Source: Ophiocordyceps camponoti-saundersi (nom. inval.)
Lineage: Eukaryota > Ascomycota > Sordariomycetes > Hypocreales > Ophiocordycipitaceae
Reading direction: 5' to 3'
DNA length: 64,000 nt
NCBI GenBank assembly: GCA_003339415.1
Contig: PDHQ01000172.1
Coordinates: 1-64,000 of the forward strand
Below the pieces are notes generated by a model. That model saw only the letters and a program-made list of their open reading frames with translations, made no database searches and was not told the DNA's origin. Below are positions 1-12,750 of the stretch, piece after piece. Position 1 is the stretch's first letter; the number at the start of each line of letters is the position of its first letter. The position numbers and the translations under genes are program-made.

Positions 1-170
1 AAATCATAAACTCGTGATTTAAATTATCTCTAAAAAAATCACTTATAAGTGATTTTTTCACGCTAGTGATTTAAATTATAAAAAATCACTTACTAAGCAA
101 AAATCGGTGATTTAAATCACGAAAAATCATATCACTTATAAGTGATTTTTTAACCCTGTGATTTTTTTCG
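1..170. repeat. AT-rich block of short palindromes built on GTGATT
   Basis: The hexamer GTGATT and its complement AATCAC recur about a dozen times in 170 bases. They form palindromes such as GTGATTTAAATCAC, and two near-identical hairpins centred on CACTTATAAGTG (about 33-58 and 128-152). Clustered inverted copies of one short motif resemble the subterminal repeats of a DNA transposon or the stem of a MITE. The block is cut by the window start, so its full extent and any terminal repeats cannot be seen. No coding frame is present. Confidence 0.6.
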
Positions 171-817
171 AACCCTGATTAAAGGGCATATATCGCGGGA
201 TCGGCGGTGGCACGAAGCCGGGCTAACGATAAGGCTAATAATCGCGATATACCTTATCCGTCCTCTCTTAATCGATGCCTGCCTTTTTAGAACGATCCGT
301 CCTATCTTAATCGATAGCCGTAATGCGACGCTAATTACTCTTCTTCCTTAAGGTCCCCCCTTTAAGTACGGGATCCCCCGGTAATAGAAATCTTATATTA
401 TATTATTTATTAGTCTTTCGATTCGATCGATCGGTTTATTAGGTATCGGTGCTATCGTTATCGGGAGGTATAAGAGTATCGCGGGCTTTATTATCGGGCG
501 CCCTAGGCTTATCTAATAGCGTATAAGGGCTGCCCTTTATATTATTTTTAGCCTTAGAGGGTAAGATCGTAATTTTCGGGTCGGAAAGATATAGTATATA
601 GACGAATTTAGCGTATTAGAGACGCTATAAAGGCTTTATAAGGCTATTTGCAGCTATGTTAGCTATGCCGATATGCTAAATCGTAAAGAATCGCTTTTCC
701 ACGCGATTAATAACCTATTTATATCGTATATTAATATACCTTGTTCGGGCTACTTTAAACTTATTAAGGGCGATAACTTTAGCGTTAAGGCTATCGGTAA
801 ATATAATTATAGGCGTC
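171..817. other. RIP-mutated repeat sequence, family not recognised; left flank of element A
   Basis: The sequence is depleted in CpA and TpG and rich in TpA, like the rest of the nest. It once joined directly to position 8440, because element A interrupts it with a target duplication (813-817 GCGTC against 8440-8444 GCGTT, differing by one C-to-T). A plus-strand frame near 650-815 is open for about 50 codons, but I do not recognise the peptide. It could be the 3' part of the copia relic to the right or a further element. Confidence 0.5.
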
Positions 818-1117
818 TGTTAAGGGACTAGTTAAAGGGATGCTTATTTGCTAGGCTATATATAATAATAATTACGTATAGAGAGCTTCTAAGGAAGCTG
901 CACTCTAGCGTGCTAAATAGCTATATACACCGCTCTTTCCTTTAGAGCCTATTTGCCTTCCCGTTTAACTATCTTTCCCGTTCTATTCTATTTAATCCTT
1001 CCGCTATAGGCTTTTAGGCCAGATAGCGGTAGCCTTATTATTTAATCGTAAGGCTAATCTATAAGTCTAACGTTTAGGTTTATAACCTAAATATAATATA
1101 AGGGCTAGACCTTAATA
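818..1117 (-). repeat. 3' LTR of element A (300 bp)
   Basis: The sequence matches 8140-8439 over its full length apart from transitions of the RIP type, and is the reverse complement of the LTRs of element B. The outer end is preceded by GCGTC (813-817), half of the target duplication. Confidence 0.93.
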
Positions 1118-1424
1118 TAAGGTCCCTTCCCTCTCCCGCAGGTGCGGGATCCGTTATATAATATATAGTAAGGTTAGGTAAAAGTTTTTCCGCTAGCCCG
1201 CCCCACTTTTCCACAGCTTTTATAGCGCCTGCTTATTAAACCTTTTATTCCTTCCTTTCTTTCTTCTATAGCCTTATCGTTACTATTATTATTATTATTA
1301 ATACTATTATTATTATCGTTATTAGTAAGGAAATCCGCTACCCGTTCTACGGGTTTAATTATGCTAATATTTTTCCTACTAGTAGGGATATCTTAGCCTA
1401 GCGAGTATAATAATTATTTTTAAG

Positions 1425-1984
1425 ATATCGCCGCCGCCGCTAGCGCCGCTACCGACTCTGCCGCTACCGCTATCGCCGATAAAAACGACGAGAACGTTAA
1501 GGGCGATAACGGTAATAGTAATAAAAATAGCGACGAAGACGAAGATAACGCCGATATCGAGGGCGACGATAGGGGCCTTAGTTTAGAGGCGGATTTCCCG
1601 GCTTTTAATACTTAGTTTAATAGCTATTATAGCTGCTAGTCGGCCCCGAAGGATTATTATTATTCTAAGCCCCCTCCTCCTCCTTCTTCTTCTTCTACTT
1701 CTCCTCCTCTATCTCCTTAGGTAAGCCTTTTCCTTAATCTTACTAGCGGTTCGCTATATAGAACTCGTTAAACTTATATTTAGGTCGTGGAGAAACGCGC
1801 TATTAACGTTATTAGGTATTTCTTAGGTTATTATACGGAGAAGCTCTCGGCCTCGGGCCCCTTATTAGCTTTCCCTATCTCCTCCTTCTATTATAGTAAG
1901 TTTTTATCTAACCTAATTAGCGGCTTTTTTGCTAATATTATATTTTCCGTAGCTTATCTTACGGAAGAAGACGTCCTAGGCTAA
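1425..1984 (+). pseudogene. Relic of an open frame antisense to pol in the 3' module of element A
   Basis: The plus-strand frame runs from about 1425 to 1984 and is interrupted only by TAG/TAA codons that RIP could have made from CAG, CAA or TGG. It encodes an Ala-rich and acidic start (DKNDENVKGDN, SDEDEDNADIEGDD), a Pro/Ser tract, and a conserved part containing YFLGYYTEKL and AFPISS. The last 65 codons (1787-1984) have no stop. The same peptide core (ATNIIGYFLGYYTEKL) can be read on the minus strand of element B near 19.0 kb. Since pol of A is on the minus strand, this frame is antisense to it. I do not recognise the protein. Confidence 0.55.
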
Positions 1985-3099
1985 GACTCTCGTCCTCGCC
2001 GCCGTAGCTATCGCCGCCCCTACTCCCGTTCCCTCTCCTTCTCCTCCTCCCGCCCCCGCTACTAGCCCCGTTAACGATAAAGATAATAATAAAGGCGAGG
2101 ACGAGGAAGATAATAATAGTAATAAGGGGGCTTTTCGGGAATATCCGTATCTTCGCTATATTAAGTAAGGATACGAGTATCGTAACTAGGCCGTAACGCT
2201 AAGGCGTACGGGGAAGTAAAAACCCTATATATCTTATACGGAATACGTGCCTTTATACTAAACTTATACGCTAGCCCCTTAGCTCCTAGTTTTAGCTTAT
2301 ATAGCGTAGTATATTATTACTAATACTAAGTATCTGCTAATAATAATAAAAGCCGATAAAGCGCTTCGGATAGCGATTATAGTAGCTCGGGCTTTAATAA
2401 TATTAGCCGAGCTTAAGCTTATATATAGCGGTGCTCCTCTTATCGTATAGTTTATATCCTTAATCTTACTATATAAAACGCGGAAAGCTAATTTATCTTA
2501 GCTAGGGAGTATATTAACGCTATCCTTAATATCGCCCCCCCCTATAAGCTTTCGGGCTCCGGGGGGTTAGCTAATACTTTAATATTAGAGGAAAAAGTTA
2601 CTATTTTAAAGCGTAACGCTACTACTACCGCCGCTACTATACCCGTCGCCGCCGCTATTAAACTAATAACCCTAACGCTATCGCGCCGCCGCCGTTACCT
2701 AGCTAAGGAGTCGTCGTCTATAAAGAAGTAGCGCCGCTAAATATTATAAAAGGGGGGGGGGGGGGGGGTTTTCCGCGCCCGTTAGTGCGCTTTTTAATAT
2801 AATCCCGCTACTAGCTATTTTACTATATATTTCCTAATAACCTACTTATTATTATATATAGCCGGTTTATATAAAGCCTTAAAGCGATTAAGAGTAGTAA
2901 TACTTTTAAATTCTACTAGAGGTTCCTATATCGGGTTTTAATAACCCTTCTATTTAATAAAGACCTCCTATCTCCTGCCTCTACTTACCTTCTTCTATCT
3001 AGCTAAGATAATCTTTTTAATTTCCTATTTTTCCTCCTTATCGATTAGTATCGTAAGAGGCTATAGATTAGTAACTTCTTATCCGGGTAAGGGGTCTAA

Positions 3100-6000
3100 A
3101 GCTACCCTTTTAAGTAAATCTATACTAAAGTAATTATAAGCTCCTATTAGTAATCCCGTAAGTTTAATAAGGAAAGGGTTAATAACTCGCGCTATTATAA
3201 ACTTAGTATTCTTCTAATTAAGCTTCTTCTTAAGCCTTATATTAGGGAAATTACGTAAATTAAGCTAAACTTTATCGCTAACTTTAAAGCGCTTAGCCGC
3301 TTATTAATTCTTATTAGCTTAGAACTCCTAGGTTTATAAGGATAAAATATTAGTAGCTTAATATAGGTTTATTACTTATTATAATCGTTTTACGAATTCC
3401 TTAACCTAGCTTTTAGGATTCCTTATTAATAATTACGAAGTATCTAAGTTTAGTAATATTATCGTCGGAGCTTAGAACTTATAAGTTACGAAGAATAGCG
3501 TTATTCCTATAGCTAAGTAAACTTTACTATTTAGCGTAAGCTAAGCTACGGGAAGCTATTTATCTTAGTTATCCTAATTATAAGAGACTACCGCTTAGAG
3601 GTAAGCTTATATATTTTAATTAACCCTTTTATATCCTCTATTAGTTTATAAATAGTAAGCTATACTAAATATTTAATTAATCTTATAAAGTTAGTAAAGA
3701 TAGCTTTAGAATTCGCTTATTTAGTTAGTTCCTCTATTACTTACTATAGTACTTAGCTACTAGTAAAACCGTATAAAATATTAGAGAAACCGCTTTATAT
3801 AAAGCGGAGCGTTTATTAAGGGTATTAGCTTAAGTAAGATCTTTTTACTAAAGCGGTTTTTAATTACCTATAAGTGCCTATTTCCGCGTTTTATAAGCGG
3901 GAAATCCGTTATAAAATCTATTTATATATATCGGTAAAACTAATCTAAGGTAGGTAATAACTTAAGAAAGGTAGCCTAATATTATTTCTAAGCTTTAGTT
4001 TTACCGTAAGTATTATAGTTCCTAAGAAATTAACGAATATATTATTATTAAAGCGGCTAGAAAAAATTATAGGTTATAAGGGCTACTATACCTTCCTTTT
4101 TAAGGTAACTAACTAAAGCTAAGTTATAGATTATTTAAATAAGACGATTTTATAATATATTAAGCGGGGAAGCTAGTGCTTTCTTAAAGTCTTCTATTAT
4201 AGTAACCGGGGCTCCTAGGACCTAAAGCTTATCGCGGAAGCGTAATCTTCCTTTAGTATCGATATAGTAATTTATAATTTAAACTTTAAGTTATAGCTTT
4301 AAAAATAGTAAGTAATCTCCCCTTATTATAGCTTAATATACTTCCTAAAAGACTAGGTCTTATAATACCATCCTATTCTAAAATCCCTAAAGTTTATTAT
4401 TAGAGAAGACTTAAGTTTCTAGTAGAATATTATTTCGTAAATCTATAGCGTTTTCTATAGCTATACTTATATCTTATTATCTATCTTCGCCTTCCTCTTT
4501 TTCTAGGATATTAGTAAGGTCCCCTAAAATATCGATTACTATTACTTATAAGTAGAATTATAAAGCTTTTTTAGGAATTATCTATATAAAGTAAGCGTCT
4601 TCCTCCTCTATAGTTAAGGGTTTATCCTAATCCCTATAAGAAAAGGTATCTAGAATTATAGCTTATTTACTAAGTCGATAACGGATCTTAAAGTTAAATC
4701 GTAATAAGTACTCCGCCTAACGCGCTTATCGCTTTAATAGGTGCTAGTAAGTTATAAAATACTCTAAGTTCTTATAATTAGTAATAATATCGAAGCTATT
4801 ATAACTATATAGTTTAGCGTGCTACTATTCTAAGTATTTAATAATCGCTAATATCTTTTTATTATATATAGGATAGTTACGTTCGGCCGCGTTTATTTTT
4901 ACGGAAAAAAACGCTACCGGTCGTTTCTATCTATCTTATTCCTAGTAAAGATAACCTTTTACGGCGTAAGCGCTAGCATTTACTTCTAAAAATATAAGGT
5001 CCCCGAAGTTCTATTTTACTAGTAAAGGGGCCCTTATAAATAGATTCTTAACTTCCTAAAAAGCTTATTTCTAATTAGGGCCCTAAACGAACTTAACCCC
5101 TTTCTTCGTTAAGTTTATTAATAGTTTTATTACCCCGGCAAAATCCGTAATAAAAAGATAGTAAAAGTTAGCAAAACCTAGGAATCCGCGAAGGCCCTTA
5201 AAGGAAATTAGCGCGGCCTAGTTAATAATTATCTTAATCTTTTCTAAGTCTACTTAGAGCTTAACTCCCGCTAGTATTATAAACCTTAAGTATTTTACCT
5301 TTTTAACTATAAATTTATACTTATCCGGGTTTAGATAAAGCCTATACTCTTAAAGTTTACGAAAAACTAAGCGTACCTTACGGAAATAGTTCTCCTTAGT
5401 GCCGTTTAAATAAATAATAATATTATCTATATAAGCTAAATAGAACTTATTAAAATATAGTTAGAGGATACTATTAATATATTTTTAGAAGGTAGCGAGG
5501 GCCCTTATAAGTTTAAATAGGGTAACTATCTATTCGAAGAGGCTATACCGGGTCCTAAATACTATTTTCTATTCCTCTCTTTTAATAATCCGTACCTTAT
5601 AGAAAGCTTATATAATATTTAGCTTTATAAGCTATTAAGACTTAGCTAATAACCGAAAAGTATCGCCGAGTAAAAAGAGCGGGTATCTATTTAGAACTAT
5701 AATCGCGTTTAGTATACGGAAATCTATATAAAATTATAATCCTCCCCTAGGTTTCCTTACGAAAAAGATTAGGGTACTTACGGGCAAGCTACTAAGTTAG
5801 ATAAAGCTTTTCTAAAAGAGGTCTTATAACGTTTTTTTAAAAATAAATAATTCCTCCCTTAATATATTATAAAAGGGGCTAAATAGAATTTAAGGTTCTC
5901 TACTATTTACTTTTTTCTTAAGCGGTATATAATAATTTATACTTTCTTTATATAAGTTTAACTTATTTACTTTTTACTTACGGAAAAAGGGAAATATATC

Positions 6001-6300
6001 GTAGAATTCTATTAAGATCCGTTCTCGTAATTAGTTATTTATTAAGGGAATCTTATCTCGTAACGCCTTTTCTATATTTTTAACTCTTACCGCTTAAATC
6101 TCTAAGTATTTAGTAAGGTTTTTCTTCTAATAGCGTAATTCCTTTTACCTCCTCCTTACTTCTCCGATAAAGGTTAAGCTATAAAAATATACCGCGTTTA
6201 AGATCTCCTTTATTAGTTAAAAGCGAGTATTAGTAACCTATACCTATTACTATAAATTTTTATATTATACTTATTTTTTATAAGAGATTAAGTAAAATTT
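3100..6300 (-). pseudogene. Degenerate gypsy pol of element A (protease-RT-RNase H-integrase)
   Basis: The reverse transcriptase core is legible at 5415-5445 (LAYIDNIIIYL, with the second catalytic Asp changed to Asn). The flanking sequence on the minus strand is the RIP-mutated counterpart of the plus-strand pol in element B. In this orientation integrase lies to the left and protease/gag to the right. Limits are approximate because no continuous frame survives. Confidence 0.75.
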
Positions 6301-8139
6301 TATATATTATAGCTAAAGCTTACTAAAGATAATTAGGAAATTAAGATTTAATATTACGTATACTATAATTAATTAACTAAAGCTATTTATCTTAAGCGAG
6401 AGCTAAGCGATATTTAATATTTTTAGTCCGCTTATTATTACCTTTTTTACTTATTAAGCTAGGATTTTTTCTATTAATATTTATAAGTTTTATATTAGCT
6501 ACGGGTATATTATAAAATAGCTTTTATAGTTTTCGTTAACTAACATATCTATTAGTTTTAAGTTATTTAAAATTATAAGAATCTTAGTAAATAGGGCTTA
6601 TAGTCTAAAATAGAGGATATCTTTCTCTTCCTTTATTTATACTACCTTATCCTCTAAAACGCTATAATATCCTAAAGCTATTCTTTTCCCTAGTTATCGT
6701 TAGAGTTATATTTCTTAACCTAAGGTAAGATTTCCGTATAATTAATACGGGTTTCTTTTAAGGCTTTTTATTATAGCTTTTATAAAAGTTAGAAATTATA
6801 ATTATATACGAGATATATATTTATTTTATACCTAATATAAAAACTTAATATTCTATATTATTTTAGTATTAATTTTTCTACTTACTTAGCTTAAGGGGTA
6901 TTTCGTAATACTTAGGTAAAAATCTTATTATAGCCGCTATCCTTCCCTTTTAGCTTCTTCTTCTTCTTATCTCTTATTATATTTATCGAGATATCCCTAT
7001 CTACGTTTTTTCCTATACTTAAGTTTATAGAAACGCCCTTAGCGCCTCTTATATATTTATTCGGGTTAGGTTAGTATTTCTTAGCCGCCCTAAGGAAGCG
7101 TAAGGTTTATTTAAAAAACTAAGTAAGACCTTATAAGCGATTAATAAACGGGGAGTATTTATAAGGTATATTAATAATAACTAGAAAATCTTAAAATATC
7201 GAGGAGAGAGCTTTATATAGCTAGGTTAATTTTACGGAATTATCCTAACTTATAAATTTAGTAGCGGTTACTAAAACCTCCTCGAATTTAGGAATAAAGT
7301 TACTAAATATTTGCCCGTTACGGTAAACTAAGGTTTAGAGCCTATCTTAAGCCTTTTTTCGTTCCTAAATATTACTAAAAGTTCGATAAAGGTAATCGAA
7401 GAAGTCCTTCGGGCGCCTTTTCCTACTAAGGCTACTAGATTACTAAAAAGCTAATACTTTCCGTATTTTATCCTTAGGAAGATAGTTTAGAATTCGTACT
7501 TAGATATAATTTATATTTCTAGCTTTACCTTAAAGTTTATTAATATTATACTAGTAGATTAATTAACTTATAAAAAAATAAAAGGAATCTAATAATCTAT
7601 CTTACTTAAGCTAAGGTTCTTTTTACCTTACGAAGGCTACGTTAATCTAAGCCTAGTTAAGTATAGCTTTAGCGAAGGTTAGTTTAACTAAGTCCGTTTA
7701 TAATATTTCCTTAAAAGCGTCCGTATATATAGCTATAAGTTACTAAGTATATTCCGCTTCCTTCGTTACGAGGAAAGTTACGGCTTATTATTAGATAGTA
7801 AACTACGCCTCTTATAGTATAGCCTTTTACTCCGCTTCCTTATCCGCGAGAAAGGCGTTAGCTTATTTTTTAAAGTACTATTCTACGTACTTTAATATCT
7901 ACTAATAACGTTCCTCCCCGTCTTTTATTATATATTATATTACTTATATCTATTATTCTAATTACTAAACTTATAGCTTTTACTACGAGGGTTATTAATA
8001 TCCGCTAAAGCTAGCTTAAGATTATTAGAGCCTTTCTATTTAGTTTTATAGGTTAGCTATTCCGATCCGATCTAATTTAATTAATCTATTAACGTTAAAG
8101 ATAAAGGTAAAAGTTTATAAGAAAATAAATACGTAATTC

Positions 8140-8439
8140 TATTAAGGGACTAGTTAAAGGGATACTTATTTACTAAGCTATATATAATAATAATTACGTA
8201 TAAAGAGCTTCTAAAGAAGCCGCACTCTAGCGTGCTAAATAGCTATATATACCGCTTTTTCCTTTAAAGCTTATTTGCCTTCCTATTTAACTATCCTTCC
8301 CGTTCCGTTTTATTTAATCCTTCCGCTATAAGCCTCTAAGCTAGATAGCGGCAGCCTTATCGTTTAATCGTAAGGCTAATCCGTAAGTCTAATATTTAAG
8401 TCTATAACCCGAATATAATATAAGGGCTAGACCTTAACA
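8140..8439 (-). repeat. 5' LTR of element A (300 bp)
   Basis: It is the partner of 818-1117. The outer end, CCTTAACA at 8432-8439, keeps the unmutated CA terminus. It is followed by GCGTT (8440-8444), which differs from the left duplication GCGTC by one C-to-T change. Confidence 0.93.
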
Positions 8440-11400
8440 GCGTTTATTATTACGGTAGCTTTAAGTTCTTAAGAATCTTATTTATCTAGATTAGGCTTAT
8501 ACTTATAGGCGTTAAATTAATAAATTCGGCCTCCGTTAACGATAGCGTTATAAGCGTTTACCGTTTCGATTTCTAGTATACGGGGCCTATACTAACGAAA
8601 ACGATATATCTAGCTATTAAATATCTTATATATAAATTATCTATAAAAGAGGTATCTATAAAGATATAAGGTTTTAAATCTTAAGGGCTATAAGCACCTC
8701 CGAGCGTAAGGCCTAGGCTCTTCGTACCGTAAAGGTATTATATTAAATTTTTCTATATAAGAAGGTGCTAATTAAGCGCGGAGATTCGGTCTATAGCGAC
8801 GACGACGCCTAGGAAGACGAGTAGCCGTACGGACTCCGCACCGGACCTAGCCTACGCGCACTCTTACTGCCGCGGACTCCGCTCCGGAGGATATATCGGC
8901 TTCCTAATTGCTTATTATTACTAGACCTATCTAAGGTATAGAGTGCCGGGTGCGGACCTAGTCTAGCCCTAAACCGAGGTAACGCTTAAGGGGAGGGTTT
9001 TACTCCGAGTTCTCCGGTTTTTCCCACTCCTAGAATATATATAGGATAGTTCTAAGCTATATATTAGGCATACTAGCGTATAAATATTATTATTATTATT
9101 ATATAAGAAGGTGCGAGGCGGTCGGATTAAGGTTACCTTCGTATAATTTACTATTCGTAAAGGCTAAGTTAGGCCTTATACTATTAGAGAGATAATTTAT
9201 ACTACTTATCCTCTTTAGCTATTCTTTTTAAGGTATCGTAAGCGGCTATATCTTCTAATTAGCGGGTATTTTAACCTTAGGCGGCTAGGGCGTTTATACG
9301 GCGTTCGTAACGCCTTCGCTAAATAGTTTAAGTATTTTAGTAGTATATTTCTCTTAGTGCACGTAAATTATATACGTGGCACGGTTCTTATAAAATTATA
9401 AGCCTAAAAAGGTAGTAAGTTTACTTAAGTTACGCAGATCCTATAATTCCTTTAAAATGCCCTTTCCCTTATCTATAAAAGCGGCTATAAGCGCTATAAT
9501 TATAATATCGTTAACGTAAAGGAGTATAATAAATCCCTTAAGGTATATATAAATATAAAACTTAGATTTAAGTTACTGCTATCTATAGCGTTTAAGGGCC
9601 TCGCTAGCGTATATAAACTATATTACAGGAGATAACTTAAGGCTATATAGGGCTCGATTAAGCCTATATACTTAATTTATACTATCTTCGAATAGATACG
9701 GCTAATCGACGAAAAATTCCTCCTAATAAGGGGCGTTAATAAACACGTTAACGATATTAAATTATCGCTATTCGAGATCTTAAGATACTACGATTAATAG
9801 GAATACTTAAATAGAAGAGAGGTATATAATAGCAGCGTAGAGGTCCTCGATAAAGTGTAAGGCCTTTTCTTTATCCCCTCTTACGTACTAGCGTGCCTTA
9901 GTAATTATAGCTTTATTCTCGGGCGTTTTTATCGTAAATACCTATTTACCGGGTAAAACTTACTTACCGATAAGTTAATTAATAAGATCCTAGGTTTATC
10001 GATTATAAAAAGCTTTAATTTTAGTATTTATTACTAGGCGCTAATAAGAGAGATAATCGGATCGCTTACGGATATCCTACTAGCCTTTAGGCGTTAATAG
10101 TATTAGAACGTTAAATACGGCGTTAATCGGCAGGACGAAGTCGGGAATCTCTACCTCTTCTTCGTCGATATCTCTAAAAACGGCGTTAGTAGCAGATTTA
10201 GCTATAGCGGCCGTTATAGAACGGGTCTTATAATTAGTAGCGGGTATTATAGCCTTATTCCTTAGCTTAGCTTACGGAGAAGCTTCTTTATCGGCCAGAT
10301 TATTAAATCGGGCGCCGGGCGTCTAATTAGGCGTAAGGAATTATATTATATTAAGAGGCGTAGCTAGCTTTTTAGATTAAGAAAGGCCTACGGTTTTATT
10401 ACCTAAATTAGGTGCGTTTCCCGCCTTAGGGTTATTAGCAGGCTCTTATAAGCCTCGATTACTAGGACGATTATAATTATTATCGTTATTATTATTATTA
10501 ATATCGTTAGGTTCGAATTAGAAGAATTTATCTTTATTAAGTTAATCTTCCTAATCTTCCTTAATCTCGGGTTTTACGATATATTTAACTATTTAATTAA
10601 GCTTTAGATTAGCCGGGTTATAAAATCTAATATCTTTAGCCCTAATAATCTTATCTTCTTTAGGTAGATAGATCTTATAGATATGCCCGTAAAGGCCTTC
10701 TATGCTAACAAGGCGGCCTTCCTTAGCTTAAAGGGCTATTTTAGCGCTCTAAATTCGATATTAAGGAAGGATAATAATATATACTTTATAACCTTACGAT
10801 TATACGTATTTAATCGAATATTTATAAAGTATATAAATCGCGGCTATTATTATCTCGATAGGGCTCTGATTTTTCGGGTTAGCTATCGATAGAAGTAAAT
10901 TTTATATATAGGCGCTAATATCGATAAAAAACGGCTATAATTTCTTAGGCAGCTTTATCTTAATATATATAGCCCTCACGGTATCTATTAAAGTGCGCTT
11001 AGCGCGTTCGGCTTTGCCGTTCTAAGTAGGAGTATAAGGGGTATAGAATCGTAAGATAAAGCCCTCGTTAGTAGCCTAAGCTTTAATCTTTTATTACGTA
11101 AATTTAAGGGCATTATTAAAGCCTATTACTTAAACGCGGCAGCCGCCGGTAATAGCGTTAACGCTGCGTTTCCACGCTTTAAGCTATTTAAAAGCTTTAT
11201 TACGGGTCTTCGTAAAAAGAACCTAGTAATAGTTAGTATAAGTATCGATTCCGTAAAGCGTATACCGATAACCTTTATAAGCTATTAGAGAATATTAGAT
11301 AAAATCTTAAAAGATATATTATAGGAAACTTATAAGCAGAATAGCGGGATCTTAACTAATTATAGTATCTGCTTTTCTAAGTTAGTAAGCTCGGTAGTAG

Positions 11401-12450
11401 AATAATTCGAAGGTATTTTTCTTAATCGTGAGGCTAGATTTACGGCAGGCCTCGAGGATCCTATCTTTGCTTACGTGCTTAAGGCGTTAATATATTATTA
11501 TATAATCGACTTCCTTTTCTTTTATAGGTAAGGTAGCTATTATAAGAGGCTTTAGAGCCTTAGCGCTTATAATATTAGCAACGCCTCCTATCTAAGAGAG
11601 GTAGCAGATAGTGCGGCCTCGTTATTAAAAGCATATTCCTTCGCTATCGATATAGATTTCCTTTCTATTAAGTTAATCGGCGGAAACGAGATTAACTAGG
11701 ATATTTATACTATAAAATACCTCTTTAAAGGTAATCGAATAGCTATTAGAAGCTATAATCGTAACGCTACCTTAGCCGTAGTAGAATAAGGGCTTGCTAT
11801 TCGACGCCGTAAGGTATTAAGAGCTATTAAATTCTTCGTATTAATTAAACTATCCCTTATTATTAAAGAGGTATAAGGCGTAGCTAGTATCGATAACTAT
11901 AGCGTTCTATAAAATAGGGTTATCGTAACCTTTAAGGGCGGTATTAATAATATAAGCTACGGTGCTCTTCCCTAACGATATTATATCCGCGCTGCTACTT
12001 ACGGAACTCGCGTTACTATTCCTACGTTATTTAGGAATAGGTAGCGGCCGGAGCTCGGGGTATAGAACCTAGTATTATTCCTTCGAGTAAATATAACCTC
12101 CTAGATAAACGTTATAGCTATAGTAAGAGAGGGTTATAATCTCGTTTATTATATTCGTACGCTTCGGTATATAGGGCACGATACGTATCTCCGAGTTCGA
12201 TAACGATAGCTTCGGCTTATTATTATTATTACTATTACCCTTATTCTCCGGCTTCTTCTTCTAAGGTTAATTCTATATTACGGAAAGTGCCTTTCCGCTT
12301 AATAAGTCGCGGCTTATCTTAAAGTTAGCAATTTATAATAAAATATATATATTAATATCGTTAAAAGATAACTTAGAAGGGCTATCTATATCGTAATCTT
12401 ACTTCTTAGCGATAATAAAGTATAGGGTTTAGATAGTATTAATAGCTTTC
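8440..12450 (-). mobile_element. Ty1/copia retrotransposon relic, 3' and middle part, RIP-inactivated
   Basis: Three minus-strand landmarks identify a copia element in the order protease, integrase, RT. Near 11,850-11,910 the peptide NAIVIDTSYALYLFNNK is a decayed VIDSGASxHLFNNK protease core. Near 10,985-11,050, YTPYTPT*NGKAERAKRTL matches the copia integrase HTPYTPEQNGVAERxNRTL. Near 9,500-9,540, LLYVNDIIII is a decayed YVDDIIIA RT core. The 5' part lies beyond element B: joining 12,450 to 26,589 and removing one target copy restores a gag-like frame. LTRs could not be fixed with certainty; the 3' LTR may lie within 8.8-9.1 kb. Confidence 0.75.
8754..9114. repeat. 15-bp direct repeat bracketing a 346-bp segment
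   Basis: The string TATATAAGAAGGTGC occurs at 8754-8768 and again at 9100-9114. The segment between contains GC-rich tracts and a TATA-like stretch (about 9045-9055), and could be an LTR or a small insertion. No terminal TG/CA pair fits cleanly, so this is recorded only as a repeat. Confidence 0.4.
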
Positions 12451-12750
12451 TATTAAGGTCTAGCTCTTATATTATATTCGGGTTATTAACTTAAATATTA
12501 AACTTACGGATTAGCCTCGTAATTAAACGATAAGGCTACCGCTATCTAGCTTAAAGGCCCGTAGCGGAAGGATTAGAAGGAACGGAACGGAAAGGATAGT
12601 TAAATAAGGAGGCAAATAGGCTTTAAAGGAAAAAGCGGTATATATAGCTATTTAACACGCTAAAGTGCGGCTTCCTTAGAAGCTCGTTATATATAATTAT
12701 TATTACTTATAGCTTAGTAAATAAGTATCCCTTTAACTAGTCCCTTAATA
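12451..12750 (+). repeat. 5' LTR of element B (300 bp)
   Basis: It starts TATTAAGGTC and ends CCCTTAATA, RIP variants of TGTTAAGG...CCCTTAACA. It is preceded by the duplication CTTTC and is the reverse complement of the LTRs of element A. Confidence 0.93.

Larger units (their letters stand above)
818..8439 (-). mobile_element. Ty3/gypsy LTR retrotransposon A, RIP-inactivated, complete with both LTRs
   Basis: Two 300-bp direct repeats bound the element (818-1117 and 8140-8439). Their ends read TGTTAAGGG and CCTTAACA, or RIP variants of these. The flanks carry a 5-bp duplication, GCGTC/GCGTT. On the minus strand near 5415-5445 the reverse transcriptase motif reads LAYIDNIIIYL, a RIP-altered form of the gypsy AYIDDIIIYS core, so the 5' LTR is the right-hand one. 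A 15-20 nt G tract near 2753 separates pol from a 1.6-kb 3' module. All frames are broken by TAA/TAG stops. It is the same family as element B, in opposite orientation. Confidence 0.92.

Noticed and set aside
1..170. CRISPR-like array at the window start
   Set aside because: The repeats are hexamer palindromes at irregular spacing without spacers, and the genome is eukaryotic.
10683..10892. Plus-strand ORF of 69 codons in the copia relic
   Set aside because: It lies antisense to the copia integrase-RT region in RIP-mutated sequence and has no support from a second copy.
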